Assembly (NCBI GenBank): GCA_035604685.1
Contig: DATNIB010000046.1
Span: 1-57,739, forward strand
From: DATNIB01 sp035604685
Lineage (GTDB): Bacteria; Actinomycetota; Acidimicrobiia; Acidimicrobiales; RAAP-2
DNA length: 57,739 bases
Reading direction: 5' to 3'
In this document: positions 51,586 to 57,739 of the stretch, piece by piece
Layout: each line of letters begins with the position of its first letter
Position numbering within the stretch: position 1 is the stretch's first letter
Translations under genes and position numbers: made by a program
Notes under the pieces: generated by a model
Told to the model about the DNA's origin: nothing
Database searches by the model: none
Seen by the model: the letters and a program-made list of their open reading frames with translations, nothing else

Positions 51586-52434
51586 GTGCGCGCGGCGGCG
51601 GCCCAGTTCAGCTCGGTGCTCGACAAGGCGGAGAACCGGCGCCGGGCGACCGCGGCGATCGTGATCGCGGCGGACCGGGGGGCCACCCTCGTGGTGCTCC
51701 CCGAGGCCGCCATGTACGCCTTCGGCGCGCCGGGGAGCGACCTCCGCCCGCACGCGGAACCCCTCGACGGCCCGTTCGTGACCGCGCTCGGGGACGCGGC
51801 CACGGCCACGCGGACGACGGTGGTGGCCGGGATGTTCGAGTCGGCCGACGGCGGGGTCTACAACACCGTGGTCGTGGTCAGCGGCGCGGGCCTCCTCCAC
51901 CGCTACCGCAAGCTGCACCTGTTCGACGCGCTGGGCTGGCGGGAGTCCGACCAGCTGCGGACCGGCGACCCCGACCCCGACAACCTCGCCGTCTCGGCGC
52001 TCGGAGACCTCAGCCTCGGCGTGATGACCTGTTACGACCTGCGGTTCCCCGAGCTGGCGCGCGTCCTCGTCGACGCCGGGGCCACGGTGCTGGCGGTTCC
52101 CGCGGCCTGGGTGGCCGGCCCCCGGAAGGCCGACCAGTGGGGCGATCTGGTGCGCGTCCGGGCCATCGAGAACACCGCGTTCGTGGTGGCCGCCGCCCAA
52201 CCCGGCCCGCGCTACGCGGGCCACTCCATGGTCGTCGATCCGCTCGGCGCGCCCTTGGCGGAGCTAGACGGCGAGGCCGACGACGCGTCGGCACTGGCCG
52301 TGGCCGACCTGGACGCCGCGACGGTGGCGCAGGTGCGCCGGACGCTGCCCGTCCTGGAGCACCGGCGGTTCGTGGTCCGATCGGCACCGGATGGACGCGC
52401 CACGCCGCCCGGCGGAGACGGAGTGCGCCGGTAA
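51586..52434 (+). CDS. Nitrilase-superfamily carbon-nitrogen hydrolase
   Basis: This 282-residue amidase-type hydrolase has the Glu-Lys-Cys triad in LVVLPEAAMYAF, YRKLHLFDALGW and MTCYDLRFPELA. The arrangement resembles the Nit1/Nit2-like omega-amidase or deaminated-glutathione amidase branch. The start is GTG 51586, supported by the conserved strand immediately following and a leaderless promoter. Three bases separate it from the methyltransferase gene. Substrate not determined. Confidence 0.88.
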   Translation: MRAAAAQFSSVLDKAENRRRATAAIVIAADRGATLVVLPEAAMYAFGAPGSDLRPHAEPLDGPFVTALGDAATATRTTVVAGMFESADGGVYNTVVVVSGAGLLHRYRKLHLFDALGWRESDQLRTGDPDPDNLAVSALGDLSLGVMTCYDLRFPELARVLVDAGATVLAVPAAWVAGPRKADQWGDLVRVRAIENTAFVVAAAQPGPRYAGHSMVVDPLGAPLAELDGEADDASALAVADLDAATVAQVRRTLPVLEHRRFVVRSAPDGRATPPGGDGVRR

Positions 52435-52437
52435 CGG

Positions 52438-53364
52438 ATGGGGACCGCTCGACTGCGCTCGTGCCTCTGCACCGAAGAGAGCCTGCACGCCCCCGAGCTC
52501 CTCGGCTGGGCGGACCGGATCAGGTCGGCCTGGGACCGCACGCACAGCGGCCTGCCCGTGCTCCCGCACCGCAAGGTCTGGGAGTGGATCTTCATCATCC
52601 AGGCCCTCTCGGAGCGCGGGGTGCTCCGGGAGGGCTGCCGGGGACTGGGGTTCGGGGTGGGACAGGACCCGCTCGCCGCCCTCTTCGCCAGCCAGGGCTG
52701 CGAGATCCTGGCGACCGATATCGGCCAGGCCGCGGATGCGCACTGGGCCGCCACCGACCAGCACGCGTCCGGCCCGGCCCAGCTGAACCAGGACGGCATC
52801 TGCGACCCGTCGGTGTTCGATCGGGCGGTCACGTTCCGCGAAGTGGACATGCGCGACATCCCGAGCGACCTCCACGGCTTCGACTTCACCTGGTCGGCCT
52901 GTGCCTTCGAGCACCTGGGGTCGCTCGCCGCGGGACAAGAGTTCATCCTCCGGCAGATGGACTGTCTCCGGCCGGGTGGGTACGCGGTGCACACGACGGA
53001 GTTCAACGTCGGCTCGAACACGCGCACGGTGGGAGTCGGCGACACGGTCCTCTATCGAAGACGAGACCTCGACTACCTGGTCAAGGCGCTCCGGTCGTTG
53101 GGCCACGCCGTGGACATCGACTACGAGACCGGGACGAGTCCGGCGGATCTGCACGTGGACCACCCGCCCTGGTCCGGCCCGCATCTCAAGATCCAGCTCG
53201 GCCGGTACGTCGCCACGTCGATGGCCCTCATCATCGAGAAGGGTCCGTCGGGCCGGACGAGGCCGTGGAGACCGAACCCGGCGTGGCGGGCCCATCGGCT
53301 GGGGCAGCGAATCCGGTTCGGTGCACTCCGCGCCGTCGAGACGGCGACCAGTCGCGGCCAGTGA
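52438..53364 (+). CDS. SAM-dependent methyltransferase (class I-like)
   Basis: This 308-residue protein has a Rossmann methyltransferase core: GLGFGVGQDPLAALFASQGCEILATDIG as motif I with acidic post-I residue, a DFTWSACAFEHLGS motif IV-like segment, then LRQMDCLRPGGYAVHTTEF. N- and C-terminal extensions are basic. Proteins of this kind often act on sugars or lipids in surface-polysaccharide clusters. It may be co-transcribed with the amidohydrolase; the substrate is unknown. Confidence 0.8.
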   Translation: MGTARLRSCLCTEESLHAPELLGWADRIRSAWDRTHSGLPVLPHRKVWEWIFIIQALSERGVLREGCRGLGFGVGQDPLAALFASQGCEILATDIGQAADAHWAATDQHASGPAQLNQDGICDPSVFDRAVTFREVDMRDIPSDLHGFDFTWSACAFEHLGSLAAGQEFILRQMDCLRPGGYAVHTTEFNVGSNTRTVGVGDTVLYRRRDLDYLVKALRSLGHAVDIDYETGTSPADLHVDHPPWSGPHLKIQLGRYVATSMALIIEKGPSGRTRPWRPNPAWRAHRLGQRIRFGALRAVETATSRGQ

Positions 53365-53410
53365 CCAACGGCCCTATCGACATTCGACTGCCGATGCCAA
53401 GCTGGTTGAG

Positions 53411-54292
53411 GTGCATCGGCGAATGCTCCTCCCTGCCGGACTACTCCTGGTAGGGCTGATGGCTGGGTGCAGCAGCTCCCCGCCCAATGTGAGCTTTCCG
53501 CTTGGTACTGCCGACCGGAATCTGACCTATTGCAGCTCTCAGACGCTGGATCTCTATATTCCTCGCGCCGCGGTCACCCGCCCGCTTCCCATCGCAATGT
53601 ACGTCCACGGCGGAGGTATGACCTCGGGCGACAAATCGGACCTGAACCCGGTGTTCCTTGATGCATTGGCTTCAGATGGGTATGCAGTCGCCAGCGTGAA
53701 TTATCGGCTTGCCCCGCAGTTCAAGTTTCCCACGCAGATCGAGGACGTCAAGTGTGCGATCAGGTATCTGCGAGCCAAGGCATCTAGGTATGGCTTGAAC
53801 GGAAGCGAGATATACGCGTTCGGCACCAGTGTTGGGGGACAACTCGTTGCACTCGCGGCCCTCACCGGTCCGCATTCGGCATTCGATGTCGGACCATATG
53901 CGACGGAACCGAGCAACCTGATGGCGGTAGCCGACATATTCGGCCCCGCGAACCTCACTGAGCGAGCATCAGGGTTCTCTGAACCTTCCGACATTCAGCA
54001 AGTCTTCGGCAACGATCACCGGAACCTGGTGCTTGCCAGCCCCACGCACTACGTTGCTCCGAACTCGCCGCCCATCCTTCTTGTTCAGGGTGTCGACGAC
54101 ACGCTGGTTCTCAAATCGCAATCGATTGGGCTCTACAGAGACCTCAGAGCAGCGGGGGATCAGACGAAACTTGTGTTGGTCCAGAACATGGGCCACATGT
54201 TCGTGCAAGTTGGCCCGAATCCGCTTGCCCCGAGCCTTCATCAGATCGCGAGAGACATGACGAGCTTCTTCGACAATGAACGGAAGGTGTGA
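53411..54292 (+). CDS. Secreted lipoprotein alpha/beta hydrolase (esterase)
   Basis: This 293-residue protein starts at GTG 53411 with a lipoprotein signal: basic HRR, hydrophobic core and lipobox LMAGC. The mature part is a hormone-sensitive-lipase-type esterase: oxyanion motif YVHGGGM, nucleophile GTSVGG, acid near GVDDTL and His in MGHMF. Base composition drops clearly below its neighbours and codon use is less GC-biased, suggesting acquisition. A strong terminator follows about 210 bp downstream. Confidence 0.85.
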   Translation: MHRRMLLPAGLLLVGLMAGCSSSPPNVSFPLGTADRNLTYCSSQTLDLYIPRAAVTRPLPIAMYVHGGGMTSGDKSDLNPVFLDALASDGYAVASVNYRLAPQFKFPTQIEDVKCAIRYLRAKASRYGLNGSEIYAFGTSVGGQLVALAALTGPHSAFDVGPYATEPSNLMAVADIFGPANLTERASGFSEPSDIQQVFGNDHRNLVLASPTHYVAPNSPPILLVQGVDDTLVLKSQSIGLYRDLRAAGDQTKLVLVQNMGHMFVQVGPNPLAPSLHQIARDMTSFFDNERKV

Positions 54293-55046
54293 GGTTCCAT
54301 GATCTTGGTTTGCTCACGCCAGACGTCAGGGGCCGGCTCGAAGCCTCGGCGGCCGACCCGCTCGACTTCGGGCTCGGGAATGGGACTAATGGACTTTCGG
54401 CCCTAGGCGCCGGCCCCCCACGGGTGCAAACTGGCCTCACGCCTGGTCGGCTCAGTCGGCAGGGCAGGGCGCAAACAGACCGAGAGGTTCGTTTGGAGCC
54501 CCACAGAAAGCGCCCCTTCGGAGGGCGCTTTCCTGTTTTAGCGCTCCAAATCTCCCGCTGCTTGCTTCCACCTTCTAACGATGGCCCACCCGCTCGGCCT
54601 CCTCCACGCCCTCGACGTGGCCCGCGAACGACCGCACTCGAATTCCGCTTGCCATCGCTCAGCCGGTGGTTGCCAACCCACACGACGGGCTCCGGGCAAT
54701 GGTCAGGAGCGCCTACCCGGACGGTTGGACCATCCGCCAGCACGGGCCGGGCGAAGAGAAGACGGAGTCGGCGTACTGGTCCACTCTTGGAAGGCTGCTA
54801 CGGGGGCGGGTCCTGTTACGGGCCCACCCACTTCGAACGTGCCCGAGCAAAGGACTTTGGGCCCTGGCGTGGACATCGGATCCTCTCCAAACATGAGAAG
54901 CGGCATCCTCGGCGCTCCGCCAAGGAAGGAAGCATCGTGAAGCACGCAAACGGCGGCGCCGAGTATCCGGGCCCCCGTCTATTTCGGACGTCGGCGCGAC
55001 CGCCGGCCCGTCTGCGGCCCGCTTCCCGGCACATCAGGGGTGAACC
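54293..55046. other. 754-bp region without a credible intact gene
   Basis: Apart from the terminator, no intact gene is convincing. At 54581-54900 protein-like stretches alternate between frames (for example TALEFRLPSLSRW, then PDGWTIRQHGPGEEKTESAYW), as in a decayed gene, but I cannot name a family. The last bases hold AGGGG (55036-55040) serving the next gene. Confidence 0.45.
54506..54539 (+). terminator. Rho-independent terminator
   Basis: A perfect 10-bp stem (54506-54515 with 54523-54532, core AAAGCGCCC/GGGCGCTTT) closes a 7-nt loop and is followed by CTGTTTTA. It is the clearest intrinsic terminator of the window and lies about 210 bp after the lipoprotein gene. Confidence 0.88.
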
Positions 55047-56954
55047 TTGACGCCGAGCGATCTGTTCAGGCGTTGTGCTCACGGGGGGCGGTCCCGGGTG
55101 CGCGGGATCCTCTGGCTGTGCCTGGTTGTCGGCCTTCTTCCGCTGGCCTCGTCCCGGATGCCGTTAACCCGGCTCGGGGCGGCGGCCCCCGCCTCAGCCG
55201 CCCTCGTTCCCGTGCCGCTGCAGGAATTCATTTCCGACCACGCCAACGGCCGGGTGTGGAACGCCTACAACCAAACGCAGGATGCCGCAGGGCCGGGGAT
55301 CTTCGGGTCCCCGAGCGCGGTTGTGTACGGGCCGCAGGAGTTGATCCAGGTCTACGGACAGGGAGTCAACGGGGACCTGGTCGAGTACGTGAACGACGGA
55401 GTCGGCGGCCGGGTGTGGAATTCCTATGACCTGAGCGTGGTAGCGGGGAGCGGTGCATCGGGCGGGAGTCCCGATGCGCTGGTCGACGCGGCTAGCGGAT
55501 TCGTCCAGGTGTACGCGCGGGCCGCCAACGGGGACCTGGTCGAGTACCTGAACGACGGAGTTGGCGGCCGGGCGTGGAACGCCTACGACCTGAGTGTCTC
55601 CGCCGGAGGAGGCGGGCCCGTCGGCGGGAACCCCAACGCCCTCTACGACACGGCGCAAGGATTGGTCCACGTCTACGCGCCGGCCGCCAACGGGGACCTG
55701 GTCGAGTACGTGAACGACGGAGTTGGCGGCCGGGCGTGGAACGCCTACGACCTGAGTGCCTCCGCCGGAGGAGGCGGGCCCGTCGGCGGGAACCCCAACG
55801 CCCTCTACGACACGGCGCAAGGATTGGTCCACGTCTACGCGCGGACCGTCACCGGCGACCTGGTCGAGTACGTGAACGATGGTGCTCAGGGTCACCTGTG
55901 GAACGCCTATGACCTGAGCGTGTACGCCGGCGGGGGCGGGCCCGTCGGCGGGAACCCCGACGCCCTCTACCACCCCGTGCAAGGGTTGATCCACCTGTAC
56001 GTGCAGGGTGCCAACGGGGACCTGGTCGAGTACGTGAACGACGGGGCGGGCGGACGGGTCTGGAACGCCTATGACCTGAGCGTGTACGCCGGAGCGGGCA
56101 CGTTCGTAGCCGGAACTCCTGACGCGCTCTACATGGCGTCGCAGGGGCTCGTCCATGTGTACGTCCGGGGCGCCAACAACGACCTGGTCGAGTACGTGAA
56201 CGACGGCGCTCAGGGTCACCTGTGGAATGCCTATGACCTGAGTTTCGCCACCTACGGACCGACCGTCGGCACCGATCCGAGCGCCGTCGACTGGGGAGGC
56301 CTGGCCCACGTCTACGTCGGAGGACCGACCCCGATGGGTGGCTCGGTCCTCTTCAACCTGTCCGACCTCCCAAATTCGCCCTACCCACCCGGGAGCAAGG
56401 TGGTTGCCCTCAGCTTCGATGACGGCCCCTCACCCGTGTACACGCCACAGATCCTGGGGATCCTCAAGGCCTATCGGGCCCCGGCCAGCTTCGAGATCAT
56501 CGGCTCTGAGGGCGCCGCCGATCCGGCGCAGCTCCAACAGGAGGCCGCCGGAGGCTTTGCCCTCGTCAACCACACCTGGGAGCACGTTGATCTCGCCACC
56601 CAGTCGCCGGCCGGTTGGGTGGGTGAGGTCGATGCCACGGACAATCTCATTGCCTCGGTGACGCATCGGTCGGTCAGTTGCCTTCGGCCGCCTTACGGGT
56701 ACACGAACGGTGCGGTGGTCTCCCAGCTCGCCCAACGGGGGCTCGGTGAGCTCATGTGGGACGTCGATCCCTCCGACTACCTGCGGCCCGGCGCCTCGGT
56801 CATCGCCCAACGAGTCCTCAGCGCTTTACAGCCCGGCGCCATCATCGTCATGCATGACGGGGGCGGGGATCGATCCCAAACCGTCGCCGCCCTGCCGGCG
56901 ATCATCAACGGTATTCGGTCAGCCGGGTACTCGATCGTCGAAGCGTGCGGGTAG
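55047..56954 (+). CDS. Secreted seven-repeat propeller-like NodB polysaccharide deacetylase
   Basis: This 635-residue secreted protein has a signal peptide (about residues 15-52), seven tandem repeats of about 54 residues (about 58-427), and a C-terminal NodB domain. Repeats share GDLVEYVNDG..GRVWNAYDLS and LxHVY, as in sugar-binding beta-propellers. The deacetylase has motif 1 SFDDGPS (Asp458, Asp459), zinc ligands HTWEH (509-513), RPPYGY (547-552), WDVDPSDY and IIVMHDGG, so all catalytic motifs are intact. TTG 55047 follows AGGGG at 6 nt. Probable role: binding and deacetylating a surface polysaccharide or peptidoglycan. Confidence 0.88.
   Translation: MTPSDLFRRCAHGGRSRVRGILWLCLVVGLLPLASSRMPLTRLGAAAPASAALVPVPLQEFISDHANGRVWNAYNQTQDAAGPGIFGSPSAVVYGPQELIQVYGQGVNGDLVEYVNDGVGGRVWNSYDLSVVAGSGASGGSPDALVDAASGFVQVYARAANGDLVEYLNDGVGGRAWNAYDLSVSAGGGGPVGGNPNALYDTAQGLVHVYAPAANGDLVEYVNDGVGGRAWNAYDLSASAGGGGPVGGNPNALYDTAQGLVHVYARTVTGDLVEYVNDGAQGHLWNAYDLSVYAGGGGPVGGNPDALYHPVQGLIHLYVQGANGDLVEYVNDGAGGRVWNAYDLSVYAGAGTFVAGTPDALYMASQGLVHVYVRGANNDLVEYVNDGAQGHLWNAYDLSFATYGPTVGTDPSAVDWGGLAHVYVGGPTPMGGSVLFNLSDLPNSPYPPGSKVVALSFDDGPSPVYTPQILGILKAYRAPASFEIIGSEGAADPAQLQQEAAGGFALVNHTWEHVDLATQSPAGWVGEVDATDNLIASVTHRSVSCLRPPYGYTNGAVVSQLAQRGLGELMWDVDPSDYLRPGASVIAQRVLSALQPGAIIVMHDGGGDRSQTVAALPAIINGIRSAGYSIVEACG
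55218..56326 (+). repeat. Seven tandem repeats of about 162 nt
   Basis: Repeat anchors (the codons for N/T-G/N-D-L-V-E-Y) fall at 55368, 55527, 55689, 55851, 56013 and 56175, that is spacings of 159 then 162 nt, after one degenerate first unit. The third and fourth units are almost identical at DNA level, indicating recent duplication. Confidence 0.92.
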
Positions 56955-56977
56955 GCCAGATGAGACAGGAGATAGAC

Positions 56978-57460
56978 GTGGAGCTGAGTGCTGTTCCCAT
57001 CGAGAAGCCCGAGGGCCTGAACGTCATCGTCGGGCAGGCGCACTTTGTGAAGACGATCGAGGACCTCCACGAGGCCCTCGCCGGCGCAAGCCCGCACCTG
57101 CGCTTTGGGATCGCGTTCTGCGAGGCATCGGGTCCGTGCCTCATCCGCCAATCGGGGAACGCGGACGATCTCGTCGACCTCGCGGCCCGAAACGCCGAAG
57201 CGATCGGGGCCGGGCACTCCTTCATCATCTTCCTTCGAGATGGTTTCCCCGTGAACGTGTTGAACGCGCTCAAACAGGTCCCCGAGGTGTGCACGGTGTA
57301 CTGCGCCACGGCCAACTCGATCGAGGTCCTCATCGGTCAGACCGACCTCGGTCGCGGGATCCTCGGAGTCGTCGACGGCATGCCACCCGCGGGGATCGAG
57401 ACCCCCGCCGACGAGGCCGACCGCAAGCGCCTGTTGCGGAGCATCGGCTACAAGCTCTGA
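56978..57460 (+). CDS. Adenosine-specific kinase-like (DUF355) protein
   Basis: This 160-residue protein matches the adenosine-specific kinase family known from archaea and diverse bacteria. Diagnostic blocks are IEKPEGLNVIVGQAHFVKT, FCEASGPCLIRQSGN, GAGHSFIIFL, PEVCTVYCATANSIEVLI and GRGILGVVDG. GTG 56978 has AGGAG at 56967-56971, 6 nt upstream, and gives the family N-terminus; ATG 56960 is possible. It lies 23 bp after the deacetylase, so may share its transcript. The physiological role of the family is poorly established. Confidence 0.85.
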   Translation: MELSAVPIEKPEGLNVIVGQAHFVKTIEDLHEALAGASPHLRFGIAFCEASGPCLIRQSGNADDLVDLAARNAEAIGAGHSFIIFLRDGFPVNVLNALKQVPEVCTVYCATANSIEVLIGQTDLGRGILGVVDGMPPAGIETPADEADRKRLLRSIGYKL

Positions 57461-57522
57461 CCCCGGCGCACTGCAGCACGATGAGTAGGGAGGATGCGTC
57501 AAAGGGTCAGTGCCCGGAGCGG

Positions 57523-57585
57523 TGTCTCACTTCATGAGATAAGCCACATCGGCGGGTTCGACTGTGTCAAGACATAAGCGACACC
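57523..57585. repeat. Two related IS-end-like sequences
   Basis: TGTCTCACTTCATGAGATAAGCCACA (split here as 57523-57548) and a similar stretch TGTGTCAAGACATAAGCGACACC region at 57563-57585 share the TGT...CA-AGA-ATAAGC-ACA pattern of IS481-type terminal repeats. One is probably the left end of the element beginning here; the other may be the end of a second or decayed copy. Confidence 0.45.
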
Positions 57586-57603
57586 TAGCGGGGAGGGTCG
57601 CTC

Positions 57604-57739
57604 ATGGACAAGGGCCGGTTTGTGATCGAGGTGCACCTGCGGACCGGTCGCCCGATCGGAGAGCTGGCCAGGTCCTACGGCCTGGACCGCAGCTGGCTCT
57701 ACCGACGCCTGGCCCGCTACCGCGCTGAAGGAGTGGCGG
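57604..57739 (+). CDS. IS481-type transposase, N-terminal part (cut by window end)
   Basis: ATG 57604 opens a frame that runs off the window. The 45 visible residues form a helix-turn-helix (GRPIGELARSYGLDRSWLYRRLARYRAEG), typical of the N-terminus of IS481 family transposases that precede an rve DDE domain. A GGGAGGG lies shortly upstream (57590-57596). The terminal-repeat-like sequences just before it support an insertion sequence. Confidence 0.7.
   Translation, partial: MDKGRFVIEVHLRTGRPIGELARSYGLDRSWLYRRLARYRAEGVA

Noticed and set aside
54405..54480. Resemblance to a c-di-GMP riboswitch (GCAAAC and GGGCGCAAAC strings)
   Set aside because: The required paired stems and tetraloop-receptor arrangement cannot be drawn, and no gene starts soon after; a terminator follows but matches ordinary 3'-end use.
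54289..55050. Open frame of about 250 codons after the lipoprotein gene
   Set aside because: It reads straight through the intrinsic terminator (giving the tell-tale RKRPFGGRF) and has no protein-like composition overall.
1..57739. CRISPR arrays and rRNA genes
   Set aside because: No regularly spaced short repeats and no rRNA-like sequence were seen; the only tandem repeats are coding.

Overview
The window is a GC-rich, gene-dense bacterial chromosome segment with mostly overlapping genes and many GTG or TTG starts. Its gene content points to an actinobacterium. It carries a mycothiol synthase (mshD), decaprenyl-phosphoribose epimerase genes (dprE1, dprE2) with the matching UbiA-type transferase, a PAC2 proteasome-chaperone-like protein, menaquinone genes and several F420/flavin LLM oxidoreductases. 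The mixture, with his and trp genes fused in one cluster and separate hisA and trpF, fits a deep-branching lineage such as Acidimicrobiia better than Mycobacteriales or Streptomyces. That placement is an inference.

Layout. (1) 102-6133: a redox module of a small membrane-anchored repeat protein, ApbE flavin transferase, ferric-reductase-like membrane protein, NuoF-like flavoprotein, 3Fe-4S ferredoxin and a small cytochrome b-like protein, followed by a phosphodiester-glycosidase-like protein. (2) 6181-9381: a three-gene pathway for decaprenyl-phosphoryl-arabinose. (3) 9483-14669: LLM oxidoreductase, hydrolase, pdxH, and an MFS exporter with a MerR regulator behind a perfect 20-bp palindrome. 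(4) 14766-19270: P450, cupin, amino-acid permease, tRNA-Ala. (5) 19382-25481: leuS, a YgjP-like metalloprotease, and a minus-strand operon (phosphotransferase, PAC2, LLM). (6) 25533-26726: a TnpB gene broken by two compensating one-base shifts. (7) 26839-34586: two-component system, menF-menG-maoC, VIT transporter, mshD, nth. (8) 34624-35288: antitoxin and a PIN-like toxin that has lost catalytic residues. (9) 35581-47576: hisDCBHAF, groES-like, hisI, trpE, ygfZ, trpCFBA. (10) 47581-53364: VOC protein, fabD-fabG-acpP-fabF on the minus strand, a nitrilase-family amidohydrolase and a methyltransferase. (11) 53411-57739: a lower-GC, more mobile-looking end with a lipoprotein esterase, a clear terminator, a propeller-NodB deacetylase, an adenosine-specific kinase-like protein and the start of an IS481-type element.

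A theme across the window is leaderless or near-leaderless starts: a TAnnnT hexamer lies 6-9 nt before the start codon of at least eight genes (leuS, hisD, groES-like, trpC, mshD, the amidohydrolase, the antitoxin, the phosphotransferase). The most unusual single items are the ApbE-linked redox module with duplicated S/T-G-A-S/T motifs, a FabD fused to a biotinyl-like domain with no attachment lysine, a seven-repeat propeller fused to a polysaccharide deacetylase, a DprE1 with alanine where mycobacteria have the benzothiazinone-target cysteine, and an HisA that keeps a PriA-like Arg-Gly-Trp motif although trpF is present.
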